Shown here: piece after piece, positions 16,430 through 26,374 of the stretch | Position numbering within the stretch: the first letter of the stretch is position 1 | Layout of the letters: the number at the start of each line of letters is the position of its first letter | Position numbers and translations under genes: made by a program | Notes under the pieces: model-generated | The model's input: the letters and a program-made list of their open reading frames with translations, nothing else | Told to the model about the DNA's origin: nothing | The model's database searches: none | NCBI GenBank assembly: GCA_050290245.1 | Contig: JBNKHH010000042.1 | Coordinates: forward strand, 1-40,846 | Direction: 5' to 3' | Length of the DNA: 40,846 bases | Source: JBNKHH01 sp050290245 | GTDB lineage: Bacteria > Pseudomonadota > Alphaproteobacteria > Rhodobacterales > Rhodobacteraceae

Positions 16430-16446
16430 GTTGAATTCCGTTCAAC
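16430..16446. promoter_or_regulatory. Inverted repeats upstream of nhaA
   Basis: GTTGAA and TTCAAC are perfect 6-base arms around a 5-base centre, 49 bases before the nhaA start. A perfect 8-base palindrome, TGACGTCA, lies at 16400-16407. Both are in the 170-base gap between nhaA and the divergent glyoxalase-fold gene and are candidate regulator sites; no regulator is identified. Confidence 0.4.
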
Positions 16447-16494
16447 GCGCACCATGTCGTCACGGAAATCATACTAAAAGGATCGGAAAAAGAA

Positions 16495-17679
16495 ATGCTA
16501 CTCCGCGCACTCGACAAGTTCTTCCAATCGGACTCCGCCGGGGGCATTCTTTTGATCCTGTCTGCAATAGCGGCCATGATCGCTGCCAATAGTGTGTTCT
16601 CTGGAGCCTATTCGGCTGCACTGGATTCCTATCTTACGATAACGATCAATGGGGATGGCCTGGAAAAACCCCTGATCCTTTGGATCAACGATGGTTTGAT
16701 GGCCGTTTTCTTTTTTCTGATCGGTCTTGAGCTGAAACGCGAGGTACTTGAGGGTAAGCTCAAGAACCCGCGCGACGTCCTGTTGCCAGGCGCCGCGGCT
16801 GTCGGTGGTATGATTGTACCGGCCCTGGTCTTTGTCGCGCTGAACTGGGGGAACCCGGTTGCCCTTGGCGGATGGGCAATTCCCGCAGCAACCGATATCG
16901 CCTTTGCCCTGGGGATTTTGGCTCTTGTGGGGACGCGGGCGCCGACCTCGCTAAAGGTGTTCCTATTGACATTGGCCATTCTAGACGACCTGGGCGCCAT
17001 CCTGATTATCGCCTTGTTCTACACCGCCGACTTGAAGGTCGAGTATCTTTTGTATTCGCTGGTGCCACTGGCATTGATGTTGTGGCTGAACGCCCGCAGG
17101 GTGCACCGCGTCGCCCCAGTCATGCTGTTGGGTATTGTCCTTTGGGTCTTGGTCCTGAAGTCCGGCGTGCACGCTACGCTGGCAGGCGTCATCACGGCAT
17201 TCATGATCCCCTTGAAAGACGTGTGGGGGAAATCACCGCTGCATGCCGTCGAACATGCGCTCGAACCCTATGTACTGTATGGCATCGTCCCGGTCTTCGC
17301 ATTCGCGAACGCGGGCGTCATTCTGTCGGGCCTGTCGCTCGAAGCCTTCCTCGCACCCCTTCCACTTGGCATCGCCCTCGGCCTGATCCTGGGCAAGCAG
17401 ATCGGCGTGTTCGGCATGACCTGGTTGCTTGTTCGTCTGGGGCTCGCCCGCCTGCCGCACGAAGCAAATTGGATCCACATCTATGGCGTCGCCTGCCTCG
17501 CGGGGATCGGTTTTACCATGTCGTTGTTCATCGGCGGCCTGAGCTACAGCGACCCGTCGTTGATGAACGACGTCCGGGTCGGCGTTCTGAGCGGGTCGAT
17601 CGTGTCGGCTTTGTTGGGATACGGATTGCTTGCCTGGGTGGCAAAACCTCAAGCGACGGTTTCAGCCGCGGCAACCTAG
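16495..17679 (+). CDS. nhaA: Na+/H+ antiporter NhaA
   Basis: A 394-residue inner-membrane antiporter that exports sodium in exchange for protons and helps pH and salt homeostasis. The key acidic residues are present: D134 in AIPAATDIAFALGI and the ion-binding pair D164-D165 in LAILDDLGAILIIA. The opening FFQSDSAGGILLILSAIAAMIAANS and the late CLAGIGFTMSLFIGGL are NhaA signatures. The ATG at 16495 follows aaaaggatcggaaaaagaa. A sodium antiporter fits a marine or saline habitat. Its last 4 bases overlap the convergent Lrp-type gene. Confidence 0.96.
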   Translation: MLLRALDKFFQSDSAGGILLILSAIAAMIAANSVFSGAYSAALDSYLTITINGDGLEKPLILWINDGLMAVFFFLIGLELKREVLEGKLKNPRDVLLPGAAAVGGMIVPALVFVALNWGNPVALGGWAIPAATDIAFALGILALVGTRAPTSLKVFLLTLAILDDLGAILIIALFYTADLKVEYLLYSLVPLALMLWLNARRVHRVAPVMLLGIVLWVLVLKSGVHATLAGVITAFMIPLKDVWGKSPLHAVEHALEPYVLYGIVPVFAFANAGVILSGLSLEAFLAPLPLGIALGLILGKQIGVFGMTWLLVRLGLARLPHEANWIHIYGVACLAGIGFTMSLFIGGLSYSDPSLMNDVRVGVLSGSIVSALLGYGLLAWVAKPQATVSAAAT

Positions 17680-18119
17680 CCGCGCTCGTCCTTGGGCGAG
17701 TCCATCACAACATAGGTCGTCAGCGAATGGACCTGTGGCAGGGTGCCCAGAACATTGGTGTGAAATGCCTTGTAGGCAGCAAGATCGGCAGCCTCGACCC
17801 TCAGCAGGTATTCGACGCTGCCGGTGATGTTATGACATTCCAGGACTTCCGGCGCATTCTCGACAGCTCTTTCAAAGGCCGTCTGCCCTTTCTTGCTGTG
17901 GTCGTTCAATCCCACAGCGACAAAGGCCACGAATCCTCGCCCCAAGGAGGGACCGTCAAGCACGGCACGATAGCCGCGGATCACGCCGGAGCGCTCAAGT
18001 TCCTGGACGCGGCGCAGGCAGGCCGAGGGTGACAGGCCGACTCGGTCTGCGAGGTCGATGTTGGAAATGCGAGCCTCTCGACCCAGAACACGCAATATAT
18101 TTCTGTTTATTGAATCCAT
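17676..18119 (-). CDS. Lrp/AsnC-family transcriptional regulator
   Basis: A 147-residue regulator. The N-terminal winged helix-turn-helix (ILRVLGREARISNIDLADRVGLSPSACLRRVQELERSGVIRGYRAVLD) is followed by the AsnC ligand-binding domain (FVAVGLNDHSKKGQ, PEVLECHNITGSVEYLLRVEAADLAAY, TYVVM). Family members form octamers and respond to amino acids. It is divergent from a LysE-type exporter with 81 bases between, the classic arrangement in which the regulator controls an amino-acid exporter. The effector is unknown. Confidence 0.92.
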   Translation of the reverse strand: MDSINRNILRVLGREARISNIDLADRVGLSPSACLRRVQELERSGVIRGYRAVLDGPSLGRGFVAFVAVGLNDHSKKGQTAFERAVENAPEVLECHNITGSVEYLLRVEAADLAAYKAFHTNVLGTLPQVHSLTTYVVMDSPKDERG

Positions 18120-18170
18120 TTTCGCCTATAGTTGCATATTTCGATACTTGTCGTCACGAATAACAATCTA

Positions 18171-18189
18171 ATTGCGATCATCTTGCAAT
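18171..18189. promoter_or_regulatory. Candidate Lrp-type operator
   Basis: ATTGC at 18171-18175 and GCAAT at 18185-18189 form an inverted repeat with a 9-base centre in the A+T-rich gap between the Lrp-type gene and the exporter, ending 11 bases before the exporter start. Another TTGCAT occurs at 18132. This suits an Lrp-family site but is not proven. Confidence 0.4.
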
Positions 18190-18200
18190 ATTATTGTTTC

Positions 18201-18788
18201 ATGATGCAAGAAACGGTCTTCGCCCTTGCCGGCTTTGCCCTGGCCACTTCGATCACACCCGGACCCAACAACCTGATGCTGATGGCCTCGGGCGCCAATT
18301 TTGGCTTTCGACGCTCTATCCCGCACATGCTGGGGATTAGCATCGGGCACAGCTTCATGATCATTCTGATCGGGCTGGGCCTGATCGGGTTGTTCGACGC
18401 CTTTCCCCTTTTGCACCAGGTTATGAAAGTCGTCAGCGTTGCCTATCTCATCTACCTCGCATGGAAGATTTCACATGCAGCGAGTCCTTCCAAAGGCGGT
18501 GAGAACCGGCGCCCGATGACCTTTCTGCAAGCCGCTGCCTTTCAATGGGTAAACCCCAAGGGGTGGTTCATGGCCGTCACCGCGATCACCGTTTATGCGC
18601 CAAGCAAGGATATCGCCGCCATCGCGGTCGTGGCTGCCATCTTTGCCACGGTAAACCTGCCTTCGGTCAGCGTTTGGACAATGCTAGGACAAAACGTGCG
18701 ACTTTTCCTGTCCAGCCCCGCGCGACTGAGAGCATTCAACTGGACCATGGCGGGACTACTTGTCGGCTCGCTCGCGATGATCGGTTAG
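18201..18788 (+). CDS. LysE/RhtB-family amino-acid exporter
   Basis: A 195-residue inner-membrane protein with about six helices. The family signature is TSITPGPNNLMLMASGANFGFRRSIPHMLGISIG, followed by AYLIYLAWKI and FLQAAAFQWVNPKGWFMAVTAI. It would export amino acids or similar small molecules. Two adjacent ATGs, 18201 and 18204, begin the first helix. No Shine-Dalgarno sequence is visible before them (attattgtttc), so a leaderless or weakly initiated message is possible. The frame is open to 18132 but would then cross the operator region. It is convergent with the MAPEG-like gene at 2 bases. Confidence 0.9.
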   Translation: MMQETVFALAGFALATSITPGPNNLMLMASGANFGFRRSIPHMLGISIGHSFMIILIGLGLIGLFDAFPLLHQVMKVVSVAYLIYLAWKISHAASPSKGGENRRPMTFLQAAAFQWVNPKGWFMAVTAITVYAPSKDIAAIAVVAAIFATVNLPSVSVWTMLGQNVRLFLSSPARLRAFNWTMAGLLVGSLAMIG

Positions 18789-18790
18789 CG

Positions 18791-19279
18791 TCAGTTCACC
18801 ATCCGCCAGATCGTCCAGACCGTGGCCAATGCAGTTGGGTAAAAGGTCGCTGCGAATCCAAAGGCGCGCATCGGCGGCGAAAGGTGATAGCCGATCCAGA
18901 AGGCAATCCGCGCTACGCCCAGGGCAACACCCATGACGATGACCGTGACCGCACCGAGGCCTGTCGCCACGAAGGGCCAAAGCAACAGCGCCAAAACCAT
19001 CTGTTCGACGGTATTGACGAGGACCCGCTGATCGATCTCGGCTGCCGATCCCGGCGTCAGGGGGCCACCATCGATAATGACGTCATCAAAAAATCTCCGC
19101 TGCGCCAAGCGGCCAATGACCAGCAACAGGAAAAGCCCGCCAGGAACGAAGGCATAGATCAGCGCGAGGTTCAAAGGGATGAATGGCTGAGGCCCAAACC
19201 CCGGAAGCCAGACGACGGCCACGGACCAAAGCGCGCCAAGCACCATTCCGGCCAGGATCTTTTTCCGTCTTGTCATCAT
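18791..19279 (-). CDS. MAPEG-like membrane protein
   Basis: A protein of about 162 residues with four likely helices. The segment EIDQRVLVNTVEQMVLALLLWPF and the later RIAFWIGYHLSPPMRAFGFAATF match the MAPEG pattern (Asn-Thr-x-Glu-Gln, then FW-GY and RA-G), a family of membrane glutathione transferases and related proteins. The start is unsure: tandem ATGs at 19279 and 19276 begin MMTRRKKILAG, while a GTG at 19300 would add seven residues. It lies 80 bases after the mutase stop, across a strong hairpin, so it is probably transcribed separately. Confidence 0.75.
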   Translation of the reverse strand: MMTRRKKILAGMVLGALWSVAVVWLPGFGPQPFIPLNLALIYAFVPGGLFLLLVIGRLAQRRFFDDVIIDGGPLTPGSAAEIDQRVLVNTVEQMVLALLLWPFVATGLGAVTVIVMGVALGVARIAFWIGYHLSPPMRAFGFAATFYPTALATVWTIWRMVN

Positions 19280-19324
19280 CAAACCCCACTGGATTTCCAC
19301 TTTTCAGAAATACTCCGGGGAGCG

Positions 19325-19343
19325 CGAGGGGCAAGGCCCCTCG
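19325..19343 (-). terminator. Hairpin after the methylmalonyl-CoA mutase gene
   Basis: CGAGGGGC and GCCCCTCG are perfect 8-base arms around a 3-base loop, 17 bases after the mutase stop. There is no T-run. On the minus strand it is followed by CGCTCCCCGGAGTATTT, a combination I recall as frequent between genes in Rhodobacterales. Likely terminator or RNA-end stabiliser. Confidence 0.6.
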
Positions 19344-19359
19344 TCAATGCTGCGAATCC

Positions 19360-21480
<2,121 letters not shown>

Positions 21481-21510
21481 GTGTGAGCCTCCTTTTTGCG
21501 GGCGGTGTTC

Positions 21511-21533
21511 ACGGAAACACGGTGTATTTCCGT
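21511..21533. promoter_or_regulatory. Inverted repeat in the mutase leader / divergent promoter
   Basis: ACGGAAA and TTTCCGT are perfect 7-base arms separated by 9 bases, in the 108-base gap between the mutase and the DUF4174 gene. It lies 31-53 bases before the mutase start. It could be a regulator site or a leader hairpin. No TTTGCAAA-type tandem box is present here. Confidence 0.4.
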
Positions 21534-21588
21534 CAATCCCCTTCGTTTTTCGTCTTTCAGGCATATATTCATGGGACACGGAGTGATG

Positions 21589-22077
21589 ATGACACGCAAA
21601 GCCACCATTCGATCTGCGGTTGCCCTGGCAGCCGCGCTATGGGCAGCCGCATCCTTTGCGACGGGCGGCACCGACGAAAACGCGACGGCCTTGGAGCGTT
21701 GGCAGGCCGATCCCACGGTGGTTTTCGACGCCAGCGAAGTTGACCTGACCGCGTTCAAATGGCTGGCACGGCCGGTCGTGGTCTTCGCCGACACCGAGGC
21801 CGACCCGGCGTTTCGGCGGCAAATCGAGTTGCTGACTGCACGCATCGACGAGTTGGCCGAGCGCGACGTGGTCGTGATCATCGACTCTGACCCGGATGCG
21901 AAAACCGACATTCGCCGCAAGTTGCGCCCGCGCGGGTTCACCCTGACGCTGATTGGCAAGGACGGGCGCGTGATCCTGCGCAAGCCTTTCCCATGGGACG
22001 TGCGCGAACTGTCGCGGTCCATCGACAAACAACCCCTCCGGCAGCAGGAACTGAAAGAGCATCTGCAAGGCGAATAG
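21589..22077 (+). CDS. DUF4174 exported protein
   Basis: A 162-residue protein with a signal peptide (MTRKATIRSAVALAAALWAAASFA) and a thioredoxin-like DUF4174 region: RPVVVFADTEADPAFRRQIELL, RDVVVIIDSDPDA, FTLTLIGKDGRVILRKPFPWDV. There is no CxxC, so redox chemistry of the usual type is not expected. The ATG at 21589 is 5 bases after GGAG (21580-21583); ATG 21586 or 21571 are alternatives. A TATATT at 21564-21569 suits a -10 box with a start a few bases before. It is divergent from the mutase gene, and one base separates its stop from that of the convergent membrane protein gene. Confidence 0.8.
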   Translation: MTRKATIRSAVALAAALWAAASFATGGTDENATALERWQADPTVVFDASEVDLTAFKWLARPVVVFADTEADPAFRRQIELLTARIDELAERDVVVIIDSDPDAKTDIRRKLRPRGFTLTLIGKDGRVILRKPFPWDVRELSRSIDKQPLRQQELKEHLQGE

Positions 22078-22078
22078 C

Positions 22079-23629
22079 TCATCCCCGCCCCTCCCCTGCG
22101 AACCGGAAATAGGACCCCGCCGGCAGGCCCTCGGCCCAGGTTTCGAGTTGGTCGGAAAGTAGGGGAACGTCGGCCGCATGGCGAGCATAGAAAACGACCT
22201 CTGCCGCACCGAGGAAAGCCCCGTTAACATCGACCGACAATGTGCCGAGACGCACCCAGCTCGGTCCCAAGGTGTCGGCCAGCCAATGGTCATAGATCAT
22301 CGCCAATTTCACGCTATTGGCGTCGGCCAGATCATCGGCCCATGCCGAGCCATCCTGGTCCAGTCGCAATTCAAGGGCGTCTTTCGACGCCAGCCCCCAG
22401 AGATCGAGCACGTAGTTCGGGTTGTGCCAGGCGACATATCCTATGTCGTTGACGGCAACGGGAACGGCAGCGAAGTCCTTGGCGAAGCGTGCCATCTGGG
22501 CTTGCTGGCGATAGATCGCCCGCATGTTCTCCATGTTGTTCGGCACGTAAGGGCCATAGGTCAGTGCCGCGCCAAATAGGGCAAAGGACAACAGACCGGC
22601 CCGCAGAACGAAGGACACCTGGGCCAGGAGGAGAGCCAGCACGGCGAACAAGGCGACAATGGCATAGTTTTCATAGCGGTCGAGCCAGCCGGTCGAGCCA
22701 AAGGCCAGATGAGCAAAACCGGCCGCCGCCACGGCCAAACCTACATAGGCCCTCCGGCGATCGGATTTCAGGAGCGATAGGGCGGCCAGCGTCGTCACGA
22801 TGGCAAAGGCCAGAAGCAAGCGCCCGCCGTAGGTGTTGCCGTTGGACGCGAATGTCCCCGCGATGCGTTGAAATGCACCTTCGGCATTCGCACCGCCCTG
22901 GTCGGCCAGTTTGGCCATGACCGAATTCGGCAGCGGATCGAGACCGAGCGAGGTCAGGAAGATCGTAAATGCAGCCACGGGCACGGCGCCGAGGACGATC
23001 AGACCGATCCCGGCAAGCGGGCGCCCCAGGATGGCAATCGTCGCGCCCGCAGCGGTTGTCAGAGCCAACCCTTCAAGTCGGAACGCCGGAGCCAGAAGCG
23101 TGCCAACCAACAAAAGCGGCCCGATGCGCCCGGTCTCGGAAAAATGCCAAAGCCCCAAAACAATCGCGAGACTGGCAGCTGAATGGGCCATGTTCTCCAT
23201 GCCTGCATAAGCCACGGCATACATGGCCAGAGCTGCGGGTGCGGCGATGGCGATCCACAGACCTGCCGGGCCGAGGTTGGCCTTTTCCAGCGCATGTCCC
23301 ACAAGCCGGGCCGCCGCGATCAGGGCGATGATGTTCCACAACAGAGGCCACCAACGCTGGCTGGGCGTATCTGCAAAAGGCGTCAGCAAAACGGGATACA
23401 GGGGTGAGGAGGCCGCCGAGGCCAGTTCGCCCGCATTCACGCCATATCCGCCGTGACGTATCTCGTTCGCCATGGCGAGATGGATGTAGACGTCATCAAG
23501 CGGATACTCGAAAACCCAGCCATTGCGTGCCATCGCAACCGCCACGAACACCACGAACACCGCAAGAGCGGACAGCGCGGCGGGGGTTGCCAGGTCGGAT
23601 CCAGCCGGATGTTTCCGCCCGCCGGTCAT
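22079..23629 (-). CDS. Multi-pass membrane protein, GT-C glycosyltransferase-like
   Basis: A 516-residue protein with about ten to twelve membrane helices and a C-terminal soluble part of about 130 residues. After the first helix the sequence YPLDDVYIHLAMANEI carries an acidic pair in the first outer loop, as in GT-C glycosyltransferases, which use lipid-linked sugar donors at the outer face. The rest is too divergent to name a substrate. It begins 45 bases after pccA on the same strand and may be read from that transcript, though no link to propionate metabolism is evident. Confidence 0.7.
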   Translation of the reverse strand: MTGGRKHPAGSDLATPAALSALAVFVVFVAVAMARNGWVFEYPLDDVYIHLAMANEIRHGGYGVNAGELASAASSPLYPVLLTPFADTPSQRWWPLLWNIIALIAAARLVGHALEKANLGPAGLWIAIAAPAALAMYAVAYAGMENMAHSAASLAIVLGLWHFSETGRIGPLLLVGTLLAPAFRLEGLALTTAAGATIAILGRPLAGIGLIVLGAVPVAAFTIFLTSLGLDPLPNSVMAKLADQGGANAEGAFQRIAGTFASNGNTYGGRLLLAFAIVTTLAALSLLKSDRRRAYVGLAVAAAGFAHLAFGSTGWLDRYENYAIVALFAVLALLLAQVSFVLRAGLLSFALFGAALTYGPYVPNNMENMRAIYRQQAQMARFAKDFAAVPVAVNDIGYVAWHNPNYVLDLWGLASKDALELRLDQDGSAWADDLADANSVKLAMIYDHWLADTLGPSWVRLGTLSVDVNGAFLGAAEVVFYARHAADVPLLSDQLETWAEGLPAGSYFRFAGEGRG

Positions 23630-23674
23630 GAGCGTGCAGTTTTCCTGGGGTATGGCCGTGCCTGAGGGATCACC

Positions 23675-25675
23675 TTATTCGAACTCCATGATCACGTCAT
23701 CGACCTTCAGGCTCTCGCCAGCCACCGCGTTGATCTTGGAAACTGTGCCTTTCCTCTCGGCCCGCAGGATGTTTTCCATCTTCATTGCCTCGACAGTACA
23801 AAGCGCCTGCCCCTCCTGGACCTCCTGCCCCTCTTCCACATCGATCTTAACGACCAGACCAGGCATCGGGCACAAGAGCATCTTGGAAGTGTCCGGCGGC
23901 AGTTTTTCCGGCATCCGCGCAGCCAGCTCGGCCTGACGCGGCGTGCGGATCGTCACGATAAGGTCAGCACCGCGATAGCGGATACGGAAACCATGCGTGT
24001 GCTTGGAGACCTTCAGGATCAACGGCTTGCCATCAAGTGCCAGTTCGGCAAGTGGCTGACCCGGCGTCCATTCGCTTTCGACCCGCACCTTCTCGCCATC
24101 ATCGAACGTGACGTTCGACCCGTCGGGATCAGCGTCGATTCTGACCTTGAATTCTTGTCCCTGAAGCTGGGCAACCCAATCGTCGCCCACGCGGCGTTCA
24201 TGGTTGCCCATACGGCCCGAAATGCGGGTACGGCGAATTTCGGCGACACGATTCATTGCGGTTGTCGCAGCGGCGATCCGGCGAAGCGCTGCTTGGTCGA
24301 GCGTAACCCCTTCAAATCCATCGGGATATTCTTCCTCGATGAAGGCCGTCGTCATGTCGCCAGAGACAAACTTGGGATGGTCCATGACCGCCGCGAGGAA
24401 TGGAATGTTATGCCCGATGCCCTCGACTTCGAAGCTGTCGAGCGCCACCCGCATTTCTTCGATCGCCATTGCGCGATCCGGTGCCCAGGTGCAGAGCTTG
24501 GCGATCATCGGATCATAGTACATCGAGATTTCGCCGCCCTCGTAGACGCCGGTGTCATTTCGCACCGCCCGCTCCGTTTCGGCCACCTCGGCCGGCGGAC
24601 GGTAGCGGGTCAGACGACCGATCGACGGCAGGAAGCCGCGATAGGGATCTTCGGCATAAAGGCGGGATTCGATGGCCCAGCCGTTGATGCCGACGTCGGA
24701 TTGCGAGATCGACAGCTTCTCGCCCGCAGCAACACGGATCATTTGCTCGACAAGATCGACCCCAGTGATCAACTCGGTCACCGGATGTTCCACTTGAAGC
24801 CGGGTGTTCATCTCGAGGAAGTAAAAGTTCTTGTTGCCATCGACGATGAATTCAACCGTGCCGGCGCTGGCATAGCCGACTGCATGAGCCAGTGCGAGCG
24901 ACTGCTCGCCCATTGCGCGGCGGGTCTGTTCATCCAGGAAGGGGGACGGCGCTTCTTCCACAACCTTCTGGTTCCGCCGCTGGATCGAGCATTCGCGCTC
25001 GTTCAGATAGACGCCGTTGCCGTGACTGTCGCAAAGAACCTGAATCTCGATGTGGCGGGGCTGAGTGACGAATTTTTCGATGAAAATGCGGTCATCGCCA
25101 AAGCTGGAGGCCGCTTCGTTCTTGGACGACTGGAAGCCCTCGCGCGCTTCCTGGTCGTTCCATGCAATGCGCATGCCCTTGCCACCGCCGCCCGCGGACG
25201 CCTTGATCATGACAGGGTAGCCGATTTCCTGGCTGATCTTGACTGCTTCATCGGCATCCTCGATCAACCCCATGTAGCCGGGAACGGTCGACACCTCGGC
25301 GTCCTGAGCGATCTTTTTCGAAGTGATCTTGTCCCCCATGGCTTCGATCGCCCCTTTCGGCGGGCCGATGAAGGCGACGCCCTCGGCCTCAAGCGCCTCG
25401 GCAAACTTGGGGTTTTCCGACAAAAATCCGTATCCGGGGTGAACCGCTTCGGCGCCAGTCTGACGGACGGCATCCATGACCTTGTCGATCACGATATAGG
25501 ATTGGTTCGCTGGCGGAGGGCCGATGTGCACGGCCTCGTCAGCCATCCTGACGTGCAGTGCATCGGCGTCCGCGTCCGAATAAATGGCAACGGTCTGAAT
25601 GCCCATTTTGCGCGCCGTCTTGATGACGCGGCAGGCGATCTCGCCTCGGTTAGCGATCAGGATCTTTTTAAACAT
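23675..25675 (-). CDS. pccA: Propionyl-CoA carboxylase alpha subunit (biotin carboxylase and carrier)
   Basis: A 666-residue subunit that carboxylates its own biotin with ATP and bicarbonate and passes the carboxyl group to PccB. The biotin carboxylase part (about residues 1-450) begins MFKKILIANRGEIACRVI and contains the Gly-rich ATP loop MIKASAGGGGKGMRI. A linker/BT domain follows (about 460-590), and the carrier domain ends the chain with EAMKMEN, the biotin lysine being near K632. The ATG at 25675 has a strong GGGGGAGAGG; an open extension to 25831 lacks support. Length and C-terminal carrier fit propionyl- rather than acetyl-CoA carboxylase, as does the nearby pccB. A terminator-like hairpin upstream suggests that it has its own promoter. 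Confidence 0.95.
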   Translation of the reverse strand: MFKKILIANRGEIACRVIKTARKMGIQTVAIYSDADADALHVRMADEAVHIGPPPANQSYIVIDKVMDAVRQTGAEAVHPGYGFLSENPKFAEALEAEGVAFIGPPKGAIEAMGDKITSKKIAQDAEVSTVPGYMGLIEDADEAVKISQEIGYPVMIKASAGGGGKGMRIAWNDQEAREGFQSSKNEAASSFGDDRIFIEKFVTQPRHIEIQVLCDSHGNGVYLNERECSIQRRNQKVVEEAPSPFLDEQTRRAMGEQSLALAHAVGYASAGTVEFIVDGNKNFYFLEMNTRLQVEHPVTELITGVDLVEQMIRVAAGEKLSISQSDVGINGWAIESRLYAEDPYRGFLPSIGRLTRYRPPAEVAETERAVRNDTGVYEGGEISMYYDPMIAKLCTWAPDRAMAIEEMRVALDSFEVEGIGHNIPFLAAVMDHPKFVSGDMTTAFIEEEYPDGFEGVTLDQAALRRIAAATTAMNRVAEIRRTRISGRMGNHERRVGDDWVAQLQGQEFKVRIDADPDGSNVTFDDGEKVRVESEWTPGQPLAELALDGKPLILKVSKHTHGFRIRYRGADLIVTIRTPRQAELAARMPEKLPPDTSKMLLCPMPGLVVKIDVEEGQEVQEGQALCTVEAMKMENILRAERKGTVSKINAVAGESLKVDDVIMEFE

Positions 25676-25740
25676 TCTGAGCCTCTCCCCCAAGGCGGCA
25701 GTCGCCCGTTTCGATGATGTTCGGAGTTCCACGACCAAAA

Positions 25741-25756
25741 ACGCAGCAGGCTGCGT
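25741..25756. promoter_or_regulatory. 16-base palindrome upstream of pccA
   Basis: ACGCAGC and GCTGCGT are perfect 7-base arms around AG, 66 bases before the pccA start, in the 182-base gap between pccA and the lipoprotein gene. It could be a regulator site or a small hairpin. Nothing else is recognised there apart from the hairpin at 25815-25840. Confidence 0.35.
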
Positions 25757-25814
25757 CGAGTGTGTTTCGATCATGTCTGGATTTCGGTTGAATCCCAAGC
25801 GAATGGGATCGAAG

Positions 25815-25840
25815 CGACCCGCCAAGATCATGGCGGGTCG
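25815..25840 (-). terminator. Hairpin after the 64-residue lipoprotein gene
   Basis: CGACCCGCCA and TGGCGGGTCG are perfect 10-base arms around a 6-base loop, 17 bases after the lipoprotein stop. There is no T-run on the minus strand (CTTCGATCC follows). The position and strength make it a likely terminator separating the small genes from pccA. Confidence 0.65.
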
Positions 25841-25857
25841 GGTTCGTCAGGCGCGGA

Positions 25858-26052
25858 TCAGATGTCGTCCGCGAGAGCGCCGGCGGTCGCGCCGATCGCT
25901 GCGCCGGTGATGCATTTGCCGTCGCGAAGGATTTCGCCGGCAGCACAGCCAGCCAATCCGCCGATGATTGCGCGGTCGATATCCGAGCCTTCGTTGCAAG
26001 CGGCAAGGCCTGAAAGTGCGACGAGCGCGAGGAAAGTGAGTTTCTTTTGCAT
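25858..26052 (-). CDS. 64-residue lipoprotein
   Basis: A small lipoprotein. The signal MQKKLTFLALVALSGLAAC ends in a lipobox with the lipidated cysteine at C19. The mature part of about 46 residues has two short Gly/Ala stretches (IIGGLAGCAAGE and ITGAAIGATAGALADDI) around RDGKC. Such alternating Gly-Ala segments resemble the glycine-zipper type of small envelope proteins. ATG 26052 is used because it begins the signal; the frame is open upstream without support. It lies between pccA and pccB, but a hairpin downstream and a 322-base gap upstream suggest its own transcript. Confidence 0.8.
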   Translation of the reverse strand: MQKKLTFLALVALSGLAACNEGSDIDRAIIGGLAGCAAGEILRDGKCITGAAIGATAGALADDI

Positions 26053-26374
26053 GCGTTTGTGCCTCTGGTTGTTAGGGTAATAGCTTTCCCACCGACCAAA
26101 GGCCCAGAAGTGCGTTGATAGGCAATAACATTCTCCGCACGAGGCCGGGTATCGGCGCCCCTTTGCCGATTCCACGATGGTCTGGCCAGAAGACTCTGAC
26201 CAGACCGACGTGAAGGGGAAGGGTAACGGTATGTACAAACGAAAGCGTCATGCTTGCTTGGGGGAGACGCTCTCCCCGTGACATTGCACCAGAACCTGCA
26301 CCCGGCAAAGCGCATTGATCGAGACCACGCAAAACCGGCAACTGTTCGCCGCAAATGACGATCCGCAAGCGATT
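26053..26374 (-). other. 322-base non-coding region with two hairpins
   Basis: No convincing gene is seen. Two strong inverted repeats stand out. GGTCTGG (26179-26185) and CCAGACC (26200-26206) enclose a nested CAGA/TCTG stem. GGGGAGA (26261-26267) and TCTCCCC (26271-26277) form a 7-base stem with a 3-base loop. The second lies about 100 bases after the stop of the gene at 26375 and may end its transcript. The remainder should hold the promoter of the lipoprotein gene. Confidence 0.5.

Noticed and set aside
23993..25717. Long plus-strand frame opposite pccA
   Set aside because: It is a shadow of the biotin carboxylase gene, with no ribosome site or motif.
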